DNA of 22,714 nt from Alphaproteobacteria bacterium (GCA_005884745.1 VAZU01000076.1:1-22714), one strand, 5' to 3'; positions 1 through 8,130 are shown, counted from the first letter of the stretch. The notes: a model not told the origin generated them from the sequence alone. Made by a program: numbers and translations.

Positions 1-895
1 CCTCCATCGCCGCCTGCAGCGCGCAGATCGGGTCGACTTCGGCCACCAGCACCCGGCAGCCGGCCTGGCGCAGCGACGCGGCCGACCCTTTGCCCACGTC
101 GCCGAAGCCGGCCACCATGGCGACCTTGCCGGCCATCATCACGTCGGTGCCGCGGCGGATGCCGTCGACCAGGCTCTCGCGGCAGCCGTAGAGATTGTCG
201 AACTTGGATTTCGTCACCGAATCGTTGACGTTGATCGCCGGGAACAGCAGCCGGCCGTCTTTCTCCATCTGATAGAGCCGGTGGACGCCGGTCGTCGTCT
301 CCTCGGTGACGCCGCGGATGTTGTTGGCGATCGCCGAATACCAACCTGGCCTGGCGTCGAGCCGCGCCGCGATGGCACCGAACAGCACTTCCTCTTCCTC
401 GTTGGTGGGGTGATGGAGCACCGCGCGGTCTTTCTCGGCGGCAACGCCGAGGTGCACCAGCAACGTGGCGTCGCCGCCGTCGTCGAGGATCATGTTGGGC
501 GTGCCGCCGTCGAACCATGCGAAGATCCGGTGGGTGAATTCCCAATAGTCCTTCAGGCTTTCGCCCTTGTAGGCGAACACCGGCACCCCGCGCTCGGCGA
601 CCGCGGCGGCGGCATGGTCCTGGGTCGAATAGATGTTGCAGGAGGCCCAGCGCACGTCGGCGCCGAGTGCCTGCAGGGTCTCGATCAGCACCGCGGTCTG
701 GATGGTCATGTGCAGCGAGCCCGCGATGCGTGCCCCGCGCAGCGGCTGCCCGGGCCCGAACTCCTCGCGGATCGCCATGAGGCCCGGCATTTCCACTTCG
801 GCGATGGCGATTTCCTTGCGGCCCCAGGAGGCGAGCGCCAGGTCCTTGACGAAAAAATCGGGGGTTTGGGCCTTCGGCTTGGGAGAGGGTTTCAT
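1..895 (-). CDS. ahcY: Adenosylhomocysteinase, N-terminal 298 residues (runs off the window)
   Basis: This enzyme hydrolyses S-adenosylhomocysteine to adenosine and homocysteine in the cytoplasm, closing the methylation cycle and removing a product that inhibits methyltransferases. The frame is open from ATG at 895 to the window edge, and roughly 170 C-terminal residues of a family of about 470 are missing. Visible family features include the segment [33 protein letters not shown], and the NAD-binding glycine loop GFGDVGKGS at residues 263-271. AAGGA five bases before the ATG supports the start. HPr lies upstream on the same strand but 113 bp away. That gap holds a promoter and a 20-bp operator-like inverted repeat, so ahcY probably has its own regulated transcription. 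Identification is very secure. Confidence 0.97.
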   Translation of the reverse strand, partial: MKPSPKPKAQTPDFFVKDLALASWGRKEIAIAEVEMPGLMAIREEFGPGQPLRGARIAGSLHMTIQTAVLIETLQALGADVRWASCNIYSTQDHAAAAVAERGVPVFAYKGESLKDYWEFTHRIFAWFDGGTPNMILDDGGDATLLVHLGVAAEKDRAVLHHPTNEEEEVLFGAIAARLDARPGWYSAIANNIRGVTEETTTGVHRLYQMEKDGRLLFPAINVNDSVTKSKFDNLYGCRESLVDGIRRGTDVMMAGKVAMVAGFGDVGKGSAASLRQAGCRVLVAEVDPICALQAAME

Positions 896-932
896 GGAAT
901 TCCTTGGCTCGCGGCGCGCGGCTTGGCGCTCG

Positions 933-961
933 CCTATAGCAGCCGCGCGGGCATTGGGCAA
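933..961 (-). promoter_or_regulatory. Putative sigma-70-type promoter of ahcY
   Basis: Read on the minus strand, TTGCCC (956-961) and TATAGG (933-938) are separated by exactly 17 bases. They lie 38-66 bases upstream of the ahcY ATG. The hexamers are imperfect matches, but spacing, orientation and position between HPr and ahcY fit. The predicted start of transcription would be near 926. The call is inferred from sequence only. Confidence 0.5.
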
Positions 962-965
962 TCGG

Positions 966-985
966 ATATAAAGATTTCTTTATAT
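966..985. promoter_or_regulatory. Operator-like inverted repeat upstream of ahcY
   Basis: Two perfectly complementary 9-base arms, ATATAAAGA (966-974) and TCTTTATAT (977-985), flank a 2-base centre. This is a strikingly AT-rich island in very GC-rich DNA. It lies 4 bp upstream of the putative -35 box of ahcY. Size and symmetry fit a dimeric helix-turn-helix regulator. The known alphaproteobacterial candidate is SahR, an ArsR-family regulator of S-adenosylhomocysteine recycling genes. Assigning SahR is inference from genomic position and remembered motif style; no regulator gene is visible here. Confidence 0.7.
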
Positions 986-1008
986 GGTTTCCGGATCCGG
1001 CACACGGC

Positions 1009-1332
1009 TCAATCGTCCTCGCCGAACCGGCTCGCGACGAGCCGTTCCAGCGCGGCCATGACATCGGCGGCCTGCCGCCCGGAAGCCTCGATCTTGATCG
1101 AAGTGCCGGGACCCGCCGCGAGCATCATCAGGCCCATGATCGAGGTGCCGCCCACGGTCTCGCCGCCGCGCGTCACACGGACTTGGGCCTCGTATTTCTC
1201 CACCGTTTGCACGAACTTGGCCGAGGCGCGGGCATGGAGCCCGCGCGTATTGACGATGTCGAGCACGCGGATGATGGAATCGTCCCGATGCTGCCCGGGA
1301 CAGCCTCCCTCCGCTCCGGACGAGGAGCTCAT
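1009..1332 (-). CDS. ptsH: HPr phosphocarrier protein of the regulatory PTS
   Basis: HPr carries phosphate from enzyme I to EIIA proteins. The 107-residue product has the His-site signature GLHARAS with the phosphorylatable His at residue 33. It also has the regulatory-serine region TSIMGLMMLAAGPGTSI with Ser at about 64, the target of HPr kinase. About 18 residues precede the usual HPr fold. The ATG overlaps the EIIA stop in an ATGA arrangement, indicating translational coupling with the upstream gene. With hprK and EIIA in the same run and no sugar permease, its job is most likely regulation of carbon and nitrogen metabolism, not uptake. Family assignment is secure; the regulatory role is taken from relatives in Sinorhizobium and Brucella. 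Confidence 0.95.
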   Translation of the reverse strand: MSSSSGAEGGCPGQHRDDSIIRVLDIVNTRGLHARASAKFVQTVEKYEAQVRVTRGGETVGGTSIMGLMMLAAGPGTSIKIEASGRQAADVMAALERLVASRFGEDD

Positions 1333-1730
1333 TTGCCGGCGAGCACCCGGCTGGCGACGGTGATGTACTTGCGCCCGGCCTCCTGGGCCTGGGCGACGGC
1401 TTCCGCCAGCGGGCATTCGCAGCGCACCTTGGCGAGCTTGACCAGCATCGGCAGATTGATTCCGGCCAGCACCTCGACCCGGGGCTGGTTCATCACCGAG
1501 ATGGACAGGTTGGACGGCGTGCCTCCGAACATGTCGGTAAGGATCACGACGCCGTCGCCGCTGTCGACCTGCTTGACCGCCTCGATGATGTCGCGGCGCC
1601 GGCGCTCCACGTCGTCGTCGGGGCCGATCGTGACCGCCTCGATCTGGTCCTGCGGGCCGACGACATGCTCCAGCGCCGCGCGGAACTCGACGGCGAGCCG
1701 CCCGTGGGTAACGAGGACGATTCCGATCAT
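1329..1730 (-). CDS. manX: PTS EIIA component, mannose family, single domain
   Basis: This 133-residue stand-alone EIIA(Man)-type protein accepts phosphate from HPr on a histidine. The N-terminus MIGIVLVTHGRLA carries the active His at residue 9. ILTDMFGGTPSNLS is the family core motif. The ATG at 1730 is preferred over an in-frame upstream ATG at 1766 because GGGAG lies just before it and the family begins at this point. It lies between hprK and ptsH on the minus strand and overlaps ptsH. No IIB, IIC or IID partner exists in the window, so it probably acts as a regulatory phosphate sink or partner protein, as proposed for other alphaproteobacteria. Confidence 0.93.
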   Translation of the reverse strand: MIGIVLVTHGRLAVEFRAALEHVVGPQDQIEAVTIGPDDDVERRRRDIIEAVKQVDSGDGVVILTDMFGGTPSNLSISVMNQPRVEVLAGINLPMLVKLAKVRCECPLAEAVAQAQEAGRKYITVASRVLAGK

Positions 1731-1864
1731 CAAAGCTCCCCGCGGGCGCCGATTGATGCGCCGCACGAAAGGGCGCCAATCATGACCATGTTAAACCCGA
1801 GTGCAAGGGGATTTCGTTGGACTTATGCTAAAGTTGCAACGCAGCAAGAGGGCCCTCCTGCGAC

Positions 1865-2323
1865 CTAAAATCCGGGGTCCGGGATCCTCATCGCGGCAAG
1901 CACCAGCGGCAGGGGATCGGCCTCGGGCAGGATGCCGAGACGCGGCAAGGAAACGCCTTCGAGCAGGATTTCGCGCGCGTGCGGGAGCGGCAGCCGCTGG
2001 GCGTCGGAAGCCCCGAGGTCGACCACGAGCCCGACCACCGCGAGCGGCTCGAACGGCAGGCGCCGAACGCCGAGGCCGCGGATCTCGATCAAGCCGCGGA
2101 TCGGCGCCGGCGGCCGAACCAGCAGCCGGCCATGCCGAGGCTCGAGCTCGGCGCGATCATCGGTCACGAGCCGCGCAAAGCGCACCAAGCCCTGCGCGGC
2201 GGCGGCGAGCAACGCGAGCGCCAGTCGCGATTTCCCACACCCGGCCGGTCCCCGGATCAGCACCGCACGCGCCCCCACCAGGACCGCGGAAGCGTGGATA
2301 CTGGGCAACGGGCCCGCGCTCAC
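1865..2323 (-). CDS. hprK: HPr kinase, short form (C-terminal kinase domain only)
   Basis: This protein would phosphorylate HPr on its regulatory serine. Visible motifs are the Walker A loop GPAGCGKS at residues 25-32, LVTDD at about 52-56, and IEIRGLGV at about 79-86, matching the family signature. At 152 residues it contains only the kinase domain and lacks the N-terminal domain of Firmicutes HprK, as is usual in alphaproteobacteria. The frame is open further upstream to 2485, but that extension translates an intergenic repeat. The GTG at 2323, giving VSAGPLPSIHASAVLV, fits the family start, though its ribosome binding site is weak. The gap to the EIIA start is 134 bp. Confidence 0.9.
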   Translation of the reverse strand: MSAGPLPSIHASAVLVGARAVLIRGPAGCGKSRLALALLAAAAQGLVRFARLVTDDRAELEPRHGRLLVRPPAPIRGLIEIRGLGVRRLPFEPLAVVGLVVDLGASDAQRLPLPHAREILLEGVSLPRLGILPEADPLPLVLAAMRIPDPGF

Positions 2324-2486
2324 GACGATGTCTCGCCCTGACCCGCCGAGCCAACGTCGTACTCCTCCCTCCCCGGCGTGCGGGGAACGAGAACCGAATT
2401 TGGCTCCCAGCGAGCCGCAATCTTCTCCCTCTCCTTGACAAGGGGAGCGATGGGATGGGAATCGCGACCCCTTCCCGACCGCCAAT

Positions 2487-2510
2487 CGAAATCGGCCGTT
2501 GCCGATTTCG
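2487..2510. repeat. Perfect 10-bp hairpin
   Basis: The arms CGAAATCGGC (2487-2496) and GCCGATTTCG (2501-2510) are exact reverse complements with a 4-base loop. It lies in the chvG-hprK gap. Function is unknown; RNA structure or a repeat fragment is possible. Confidence 0.7.
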
Positions 2511-2524
2511 GTAGTTCATAATTG

Positions 2525-2552
2525 GACCAAGTCGAAAACATCCGACTTGGTC
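2525..2552. repeat. Dispersed hairpin element, copy 1
   Basis: The arms GACCAAGTCG (2525-2534) and CGACTTGGTC (2543-2552) are exact reverse complements around an 8-base loop. The central 22 bases (2528-2549) match 17114-17135 with a single difference. It therefore appears to be a copy of a dispersed palindromic element. Confidence 0.75.
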
Positions 2553-2562
2553 GGGTCGACCT

Positions 2563-2577
2563 CCCCCTTTCAGGGGG
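2563..2577. repeat. Short GC hairpin
   Basis: CCCCC (2563-2567) and GGGGG (2573-2577) flank the loop TTTCA, just downstream of the dispersed hairpin. It is probably part of the same composite intergenic repeat. No T-run suggests a classical terminator on either strand. Confidence 0.4.
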
Positions 2578-2650
2578 CGGTGTTCCGAGCCAGCCGCTAA
2601 GCATTTGCGACCTTCCTGGCTAGGTCGGAGCTAGGCCCCGAAACGCCCCA

Positions 2651-4282
2651 TCACATGGCCGGAAGGCGAACCGCGAAGCGCGCGCCCAGCACGAGCGGCA
2701 AGCCGTCCGCCCCCTTGGCGACGCCCAGCCGGTTCTCGGCCCGGATGCCTCCCCCATGCGCCTCGATGATCTGCTTGGAGATCGACAGTCCCAAGCCGGA
2801 ATTCTGGCCGAAACCCTGATGCGGCCGGTCGGTGTAGAAGCGCTCGAAAATCCGCTCGAGCGCGTCCGGACGGATCCCGGGGCCGTCGTCGTCGACGACG
2901 ATCTCGACGCTGTTTCGCAGTCGTCGGCACAGGATGCGCACGGTGCTGCCCGGCGCCGAGAACGAGCGGGCGTTCTCGATCAGATTGTCGATGACCTGAC
3001 CGAGGCGGGAATCGTGCCCGAGCGCGGTGAACGCGCGCGGGCCGCCGCCCTCGAAGGCGAGCGTGATCGAAACTCCATCGTCGCGCCGCACTTCGTTGGC
3101 GACCGTCACGACCGTGCTGAGCAGCTTCATCAGGTCCACCGGCGCTGCTTCCTGCCGCTGCAGCTCCGCGTCCAGGCGGCTGGCGTCGGAGACGTCGGAG
3201 ATCAGCCGGTCGAGACGCCTTACGTCGTGCTCGATGATGTGCAGCAGCCGCGCCCGGCTTGCGTCGGTCTTGGCCAGCGGCAGGGTCTCCACCGCCGAGC
3301 GCAGCGAGGTGAGCGGATTCTTCAATTCGTGGGCGACGTCGGCCGCGAAGCTCTCGATGGCTTCGATGCGGCTGTAGAGGGCGTTGGTCATGTCACGTAG
3401 CGCCCCGGATAGATGCCCGATCTCGTCGCGCCGGTCGGTGAAATCCGGGATCTCGACCCGGGTGCGGATGCGGCGGCGCACGCGCTCGGCCGCGTCGGAG
3501 AGCCGCCGCACCGGACCCGCGATGGTGCCGGCGAGCAGCACCGAGAGCAGTACCATGACGCCGACCGCGATCAGGAACACCTTGAACACGGCGAGCCGCT
3601 CGGCCTCGACCATGTGGTCGATGTCGCCGCCCTGGGTCGAGAGCAGCATGGCGCCGCGCACGGCGCGGAAGCGCTGTACCGGCACCGCCACCGAGATGAT
3701 CACCTCGCCGCGGTCGTTGATGCGGACCACGCTCGCCTTGCGGCCCTCCAGCGCGTGCACGACTTCGGGGTAGCCGCGGCCGTTCTCGGGTCCGAGCTCG
3801 CGATAGAGCGGCAGATCGCCGCGGCCGAGCCAGGTCCGGATCGCGATCCAGGTGCGCTCGATCAATCCCGGGGCTTCGGCGTTCGGCGGCGCCAGATCGA
3901 ACCGCAGTACGTCGCCGCGGCCGTAGAGATTGCGGCTGTCGAGGACCAGCACGCCGTCGCGATCGTAGATGCGTCCGCGGGTCCGGGTCGGCTCGATCAG
4001 GCGACGCAGCACCGGGGCGACTCGCTCGGGATTGATGGGAAACTCGAGCCCATAGAGCGCCTCGTCGGAAGGGCCGTAGCTCTCTCCCGCGTGCAGCTCC
4101 AGCAGCCGGTCGGGATCGATGGTGATGGCGTTGGTCTCGACAGTGGCGGAGGCGGCGATCGCGCCCGCGATGATCTCGCCCTGCACCAGCAGGCTCTGCA
4201 CGCGCGCGTCGATCAGGCCGGCGCGGAACTGCGACAGATACAGGATGCCGACCACCAGCGCGAGCAGAGGAAGAATTGCCAC
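2651..4282 (-). CDS. chvG: Sensor histidine kinase ChvG (N-terminus uncertain)
   Basis: This is an inner-membrane sensor kinase of the ChvG/ExoS family that phosphorylates ChvI in response to acid or envelope conditions. From GTG 4282 (543 residues) it shows a first membrane segment at about 2-17 and a periplasmic sensor region at about 20-230. A second membrane segment at about 233-252 and a HAMP region follow. The H-box VAHELKNPLTSL has the phosphoacceptor His at 318. DNLIENA (432-438), DDDGPGI (464-470) and GLGLS (496-500) form the ATP site. The family is usually some 40-50 residues longer at the N-terminus. No good start precedes GTG 4282 in this frame, whereas a coding-like frame shifted by one begins at GTG 4383, so the 5' end may be frameshifted or partly deleted. 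It lies downstream of chvI on the same strand. Confidence 0.88.
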   Translation of the reverse strand: MAILPLLALVVGILYLSQFRAGLIDARVQSLLVQGEIIAGAIAASATVETNAITIDPDRLLELHAGESYGPSDEALYGLEFPINPERVAPVLRRLIEPTRTRGRIYDRDGVLVLDSRNLYGRGDVLRFDLAPPNAEAPGLIERTWIAIRTWLGRGDLPLYRELGPENGRGYPEVVHALEGRKASVVRINDRGEVIISVAVPVQRFRAVRGAMLLSTQGGDIDHMVEAERLAVFKVFLIAVGVMVLLSVLLAGTIAGPVRRLSDAAERVRRRIRTRVEIPDFTDRRDEIGHLSGALRDMTNALYSRIEAIESFAADVAHELKNPLTSLRSAVETLPLAKTDASRARLLHIIEHDVRRLDRLISDVSDASRLDAELQRQEAAPVDLMKLLSTVVTVANEVRRDDGVSITLAFEGGGPRAFTALGHDSRLGQVIDNLIENARSFSAPGSTVRILCRRLRNSVEIVVDDDGPGIRPDALERIFERFYTDRPHQGFGQNSGLGLSISKQIIEAHGGGIRAENRLGVAKGADGLPLVLGARFAVRLPAM

Positions 4283-4476
4283 GCCCGGCGCGGCAAACCT
4301 TTGCGCCCGACGGCGACGGCATCCTCGGCCGGGGCATTCGCCTCGGCGATGGTCGACGATGCTAGTGCGGTTCGATCGAGCACTTGGTCGCGTCAGTCCG
4401 TGTCCTGTACGCTACGCCTAGCGCGCTTCGACAGCATACCGCAATGGCGCCGGTCCCGGCAGGGGCCCGGCTTCGG

Positions 4477-5175
4477 TCAGGCCTCCTTGAACCGATATCC
4501 GACGCCGTAGAGGGTTTCGATCATATCGAACGCGTCGTCGACCGACTTGAACTTCTTGCGCAGCCGCTTGATGTGGCTGTCGATCGTGCGGTCATCGACA
4601 TAGACCTGATCGTCGTAGGCCGCGTCCATCAGCGCGTTGCGGCTCTTGACCACGCCCGGCCGGCTCGCCAGGGCCTGCAGGATCAGGAACTCGGTGACCG
4701 TCAGGGTGACGGCCTCGCTCTTCCAGGTGCAGATGTGACGCTCCGGGTCCATGCGCAATAGTCCGCGCTCGAGCACCTTGGCGTCGGTCTCCTTGGGATT
4801 GGCGCCGTCCTTCGAGGTCGATCGCCGCAGCACGGCCTTGACACGCTCCACCAGCAGCCGCTGCGAGAACGGCTTGCGAATGAAATCGTCGGCGCCCATC
4901 TTCAGCCCGAACAGCTCGTCGATCTCTTCCTCCTTGGAGGTGAGGAAGATCACCGGCATGTCGGATTTCTGCCGCAGCCGGCGCAGCATCTCCATCCCGT
5001 CCATGCGCGGCATCTTGATGTCGAGAATGGCGAGATCGGGAGGGCTGGTCTTGAAACCGTCGAGCGCCGAAGCGCCGTCGGTGTAGGTCATGATGCGATA
5101 GCCCTCCGCTTCGAGTGCGATCGACACCGAAGTGAGAATATTACGGTCGTCGTCAACGAGAGCGATGGTCGGCAT
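4477..5175 (-). CDS. chvI: Response regulator ChvI, OmpR/PhoB family
   Basis: This is the DNA-binding response regulator partnered with ChvG. The 232-residue protein begins [10 protein letters not shown]. The acidic pocket is at 8-10, the phosphoacceptor Asp at 52 ([12 protein letters not shown]), a switch Thr at 79 and the conserved Lys at 101 (RKPF). The C-terminal half is a winged-helix domain ending in [28 protein letters not shown]. The ATG at 5175 has a good GGGAAGGG/TAGG ribosome binding region. It heads the minus-strand run that continues with chvG and hprK. In Agrobacterium, Sinorhizobium and Brucella relatives this system controls acid response, exopolysaccharide and virulence or symbiosis genes. 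The function here is inferred from them. Confidence 0.95.
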   Translation of the reverse strand: MPTIALVDDDRNILTSVSIALEAEGYRIMTYTDGASALDGFKTSPPDLAILDIKMPRMDGMEMLRRLRQKSDMPVIFLTSKEEEIDELFGLKMGADDFIRKPFSQRLLVERVKAVLRRSTSKDGANPKETDAKVLERGLLRMDPERHICTWKSEAVTLTVTEFLILQALASRPGVVKSRNALMDAAYDDQVYVDDRTIDSHIKRLRKKFKSVDDAFDMIETLYGVGYRFKEA

Positions 5176-5195
5176 GGCCTACCCTTCCCGTAATG

Positions 5196-5213
5196 CTCCG
5201 AAACGAGTCGGAG
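5196..5213. promoter_or_regulatory. Inverted repeat in the chvI leader
   Basis: CTCCGA (5196-5201) and TCGGAG (5208-5213) are exact reverse complements spaced by six bases. They lie 21-38 bases upstream of the chvI ATG, in the divergent region with the HugZ-like gene. It could be an operator or a leader RNA hairpin. Six-base arms can arise by chance, so this is weak. Confidence 0.25.
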
Positions 5214-5369
5214 ACTTCCACCTTGAAGCCTGCAAACATGGGCCGAAATGTGACAGCGCCTTGTTCCCGCCGGTATCGGAGCCGGGGCCGCATCCCACGC
5301 TCTAGCGGCCGGAAGCGCAATGCGTCATAACACGGCCATGCGGCGATCAGCAAACCCAAAGGATCGTCA

Positions 5370-6092
5370 TTGCAGCCGGCGCCCGATTTCGATCCCAGGT
5401 CCGCCGCGAAAAAGCTGCTGCGCGAAACGCGTTCGGGTGCGCTCGCGACGCTGACGCCCGGCTCCGGCGATCCGTATTGCTCGCTCGTCAACGTGGCGAG
5501 CGCGCCCGAAGGTTCGCCGCTGCTGCTGCTCTCACGCCTGGCAATACACACCAGGAATCTCCTCGCCGACCCGCGCATATCCCTGATGCTCGACGAGCGC
5601 AAGCAGGGCGACCCGCTCGAAGGCGCGCGCGTGATGCTGATGGGGACCGCCGTCGCCAGCGATGATGCCGATGACCGCCGGCGCTATCTTGCGCGGCATC
5701 CGCAGGCGGCATCCTTCGCGGGCTTTGCCGATTTCGGCTTCTATCGCCTCGCGCTGAAAACCGCGCATCTGGTCGCCGGGTTCGGCCGCATCGTCGATCT
5801 TGCGCCCGGCGACGTGCTGATCGCGGTCGACGACGCCGCGGCGCTGATCGACGCCGAAGCGGACATCGTCGATCATCTCAACGCCGAGCACGCCGAAACG
5901 CTGCGGATGTACGCGACGAAATTGCTCGGCGCGCCGGACGGCGCGTGGCGCTGTGCGGGCTGCGATCCGGAAGGGCTCGAGCTGCAGCTCGGCCGCTCGG
6001 CGCTGCGACTGCCCTTCCCGCGGCGCGTCGTGAGCCCCGGCGCGCTGCGCCAAGTGCTCGAGGAACTCGCAGAGGCGGCGCGCGGTCGCTGA
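5370..6092 (+). CDS. HugZ-like FMN-binding split-barrel protein with DUF2470 domain
   Basis: The 240-residue protein has an N-terminal pyridoxamine-phosphate-oxidase-like split barrel at about 15-145 (SGALATLTPGSGDPYCSLVN, then HTRNLLADPRISLML). A C-terminal DUF2470 domain follows at about 163-235 (DIVDHLNAEHAETLRMYA, with His169 and His174). This pairing is typical of the HugZ family, some members of which bind or degrade heme. Others are simply annotated as pyridoxamine 5'-phosphate oxidase-related flavoproteins, so heme use is not proven here. The TTG start at 5370 follows AAAGGA by six bases, a convincing ribosome binding site. It is divergent from chvI and upstream of pckA on the same strand, 281 bp away. 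Family placement is firm; the reaction is uncertain. Confidence 0.88.
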   Translation: MQPAPDFDPRSAAKKLLRETRSGALATLTPGSGDPYCSLVNVASAPEGSPLLLLSRLAIHTRNLLADPRISLMLDERKQGDPLEGARVMLMGTAVASDDADDRRRYLARHPQAASFAGFADFGFYRLALKTAHLVAGFGRIVDLAPGDVLIAVDDAAALIDAEADIVDHLNAEHAETLRMYATKLLGAPDGAWRCAGCDPEGLELQLGRSALRLPFPRRVVSPGALRQVLEELAEAARGR

Positions 6093-6373
6093 TTCTCGCC
6101 GTCGGAGCGCTGCCGCCGTAAACCAATTGAGAGCGGACGAGGTTGGCACGGACCAGGATGGCGATTATGATTGCCCGCCTCGAATTCCGCCGATCGCGGA
6201 GAAAATTCGGGATCAAAGTGGCCGGATATTCGTTGACAGGGGCCTGTGCGTTGCCGCAATCCGCCGACACTCGGCGACAGCGGTCGGAATGGGGCCGAAC
6301 GAGCCCCGATGCTGCGGAGGAAATAGGAAGCTCCGGTAGATCGGCGCACCGGAGCGCAATCGGAGGGTCTGCC

Positions 6374-7987
6374 GTGCAGGAAAGCGGTATGCGGAACGGC
6401 GCGTACGGCGCCGACAAATTCGGCCTGGAAGGCCTGGAGGCCGTGCATTGGAACGTCACGGCGCCGCGCCTCTACGAACATGCGATCGCGGCGGGCGAGG
6501 CCAAGCTCGCCTACGGGGGAGCGCTCGTCGCGGACACCGGCGTCCACACCGGCCGCTCGCCGAAGGACAAGTTCATCGTCAAGGACGCGATGACCGAGCA
6601 CATCGTCTGGTGGGACAACAACGGTTCGATCACGCCGCAGCAATTCCATCAGCTGCATCAGGATTTCCTCGCCCACGCCGAAGGCAAGGTGCTGTTCGCG
6701 CAGGATCTCTATGCCGGCGCCGATCCCCGCCATCGCCTCAAGACCAGGGTCTTCACGGAATACGCCTGGCACTCGCTGTTCATCCGCAATCTGTTGATTC
6801 GCCCCGAATCCTCCGAGCTGAGGAATTTCGTCCCCACACTGACGATCCTCGATCTGCCTTCCTTCAAGGCCGACCCCAAGCGACACGGCGTGCGATCGGA
6901 AACGATCATCGCCATCGATTTCAGCCGAAGGATGGTGCTGATCGGCGGCACGAGCTACGCCGGCGAAATGAAGAAGGCGGTGTTCACCACGCTGAATTAT
7001 TTGCTCCCCTCCGAGAGCGTGATGCCGATGCATTGCTCGGCCAACGCCGGGCCCGGCGGCGACGTCGCCCTGTTCTTCGGCTTGTCCGGGACCGGCAAGA
7101 CCACGCTTTCCGCCGATCCTTCGCGCACCTTGCTCGGCGACGACGAGCACGGCTGGGCGCCGCAGGGCATCTTCAATTTCGAGGGCGGCTGCTACGCCAA
7201 GACCATCCGGCTCTCCGCCGAGGCGGAGCCGGAGATCCATGCCACCACCCACCGGTTCGGCACCGTGCTGGAGAACGTGGTGCTCGACCCGGAGACGCGC
7301 GTTCCCGATTTCGACGACGGATCCAAGACCGAGAACACCCGCTGCGCGTATCCGCTCGAGTTCATTCCCAACGCGTCCAAGACCGGCCGCGGCGGACCTC
7401 CGAGCAATATCATCATGCTCACCGCCGATGCGTTCGGCGTGATGCCGCCGATTGCCAACCTCACGCCCGCCCAGGCGATGTATCACTTCCTGTCCGGCTA
7501 CACCGCGAAGGTCGCCGGCACCGAGAAGGGCGTGGTCGATCCGGAAGCGACGTTCTCGACCTGCTTCGGCGCGCCGTTCATGCCGCGGCATCCTTCCGAA
7601 TACGGCAATCTGCTGCGCGAGCTCATCGCCGCGCATGCGGTCGATTGCTGGCTGGTCAACACCGGCTGGACCGGGGGCAAATTCGGCACCGGCCGGCGCA
7701 TGCCGATCAAGGTGACGCGCACGCTGCTCTCCGCCGCGCTCGACGGTTCGCTCAAGAACGCCTCGTTCCGCACCGATCCCTATTTCGGGTTCTCGGTGCC
7801 GACTTCGGTGCCGGGCGTCGAGCCGCACCTGCTCTATCCGTTCAAGACCTGGCGGGACAAGGCCGACTTCGACCAGACCGCGCGCAAGCTGGTGCGGATG
7901 TTCCGCGACAATTTCGTGCGCTTCGAAGGCCAGGTGGACGCCGACGTGAAGGCCGCCGCGCCGGAGGTGCGCATCGCGGCGGAGTAG
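6374..7987 (+). CDS. pckA: Phosphoenolpyruvate carboxykinase (ATP)
   Basis: This enzyme converts oxaloacetate and ATP to phosphoenolpyruvate, CO2 and ADP, the entry step of gluconeogenesis from organic acids. The 537-residue product matches the family length. It has RSPKDKF (61-67), the P-loop GLSGTGKTT (236-244) and the metal/kinase-2 motif DDEHGW (256-261). GTG at 6374 is chosen because GGAGGG precedes it at the right spacing and the family begins QE-G-RNGA-GADKFGL. The frame is open upstream to 6143, but that extension is not family-like. A TTGACA at 6233-6238 might be a -35 element, though no good -10 follows. Linkage of pckA to the chvI-chvG cluster recurs in Rhizobiales and suggests coordinated control. 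Confidence 0.97.
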   Translation: MQESGMRNGAYGADKFGLEGLEAVHWNVTAPRLYEHAIAAGEAKLAYGGALVADTGVHTGRSPKDKFIVKDAMTEHIVWWDNNGSITPQQFHQLHQDFLAHAEGKVLFAQDLYAGADPRHRLKTRVFTEYAWHSLFIRNLLIRPESSELRNFVPTLTILDLPSFKADPKRHGVRSETIIAIDFSRRMVLIGGTSYAGEMKKAVFTTLNYLLPSESVMPMHCSANAGPGGDVALFFGLSGTGKTTLSADPSRTLLGDDEHGWAPQGIFNFEGGCYAKTIRLSAEAEPEIHATTHRFGTVLENVVLDPETRVPDFDDGSKTENTRCAYPLEFIPNASKTGRGGPPSNIIMLTADAFGVMPPIANLTPAQAMYHFLSGYTAKVAGTEKGVVDPEATFSTCFGAPFMPRHPSEYGNLLRELIAAHAVDCWLVNTGWTGGKFGTGRRMPIKVTRTLLSAALDGSLKNASFRTDPYFGFSVPTSVPGVEPHLLYPFKTWRDKADFDQTARKLVRMFRDNFVRFEGQVDADVKAAAPEVRIAAE

Positions 7988-7998
7988 GGACCCGGCCG

Positions 7999-8113
7999 TG
8001 TCATCGCCCGCGCATGCGGGCGATCCAGTATCCCGGGACTTCCCCGATGCGCCGCGGTTCTTTAATCGCCAGCGCAGGGATTACTGGATCCTCCGCTTTC
8101 GCGGAGGATGACA
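7999..8113. repeat. Composite inverted repeat with terminal hairpins
   Basis: The left half (7999-8034) and right half (about 8077-8113) are imperfect inverted copies. Each starts with TGTCATC at its outer end, contains a small hairpin (CGCCCGC/GCGGGCG on the left, CCTCCGC/GCGGAGG on the right), and continues into GATCCAGTA...TCCC. Such elements are common between genes in Bradyrhizobium relatives. It lies 11 bp after the pckA stop and 17 bp before the next start. It may end pckA transcription. Confidence 0.7.
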
Positions 8114-8130
8114 GGCCGAGACCTTAGTCC

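Larger units (their letters stand above)
2324..2650. other. 327-bp gap between chvG and hprK with hairpin repeats, no gene
   Basis: Open frames here translate low-complexity repeat sequence only. The stretch contains CTCCCTCC/GGGG-type repeat sequence at about 2360-2460, then three separate hairpins listed individually. It separates chvG from hprK on the same strand, so it may attenuate transcription, but no clear U-tract terminator is seen. Confidence 0.6.

Noticed and set aside
2324..2485. N-terminal extension of HprK to an ATG at 2485
   Set aside because: The added residues translate intergenic repeat sequence (SPCQGEGED, SPHAGEGG) and the kinase family starts near the GTG at 2323.
6233..6261. 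Consensus TTGACA as a pckA promoter
   Set aside because: The -35 hexamer is perfect, but no acceptable -10 lies 16-18 bases downstream, so I did not list it as a promoter.
6143..6373. N-terminal extension of PckA
   Set aside because: It makes the protein 77 residues too long. GTG 6374 has a strong GGAGGG site and gives exactly the family start and length.
5873..7828. A 651-codon open frame opposite pckA
   Set aside because: It is antisense to pckA, rich in Arg/Gly/His without recognisable domains, and a high-GC shadow.
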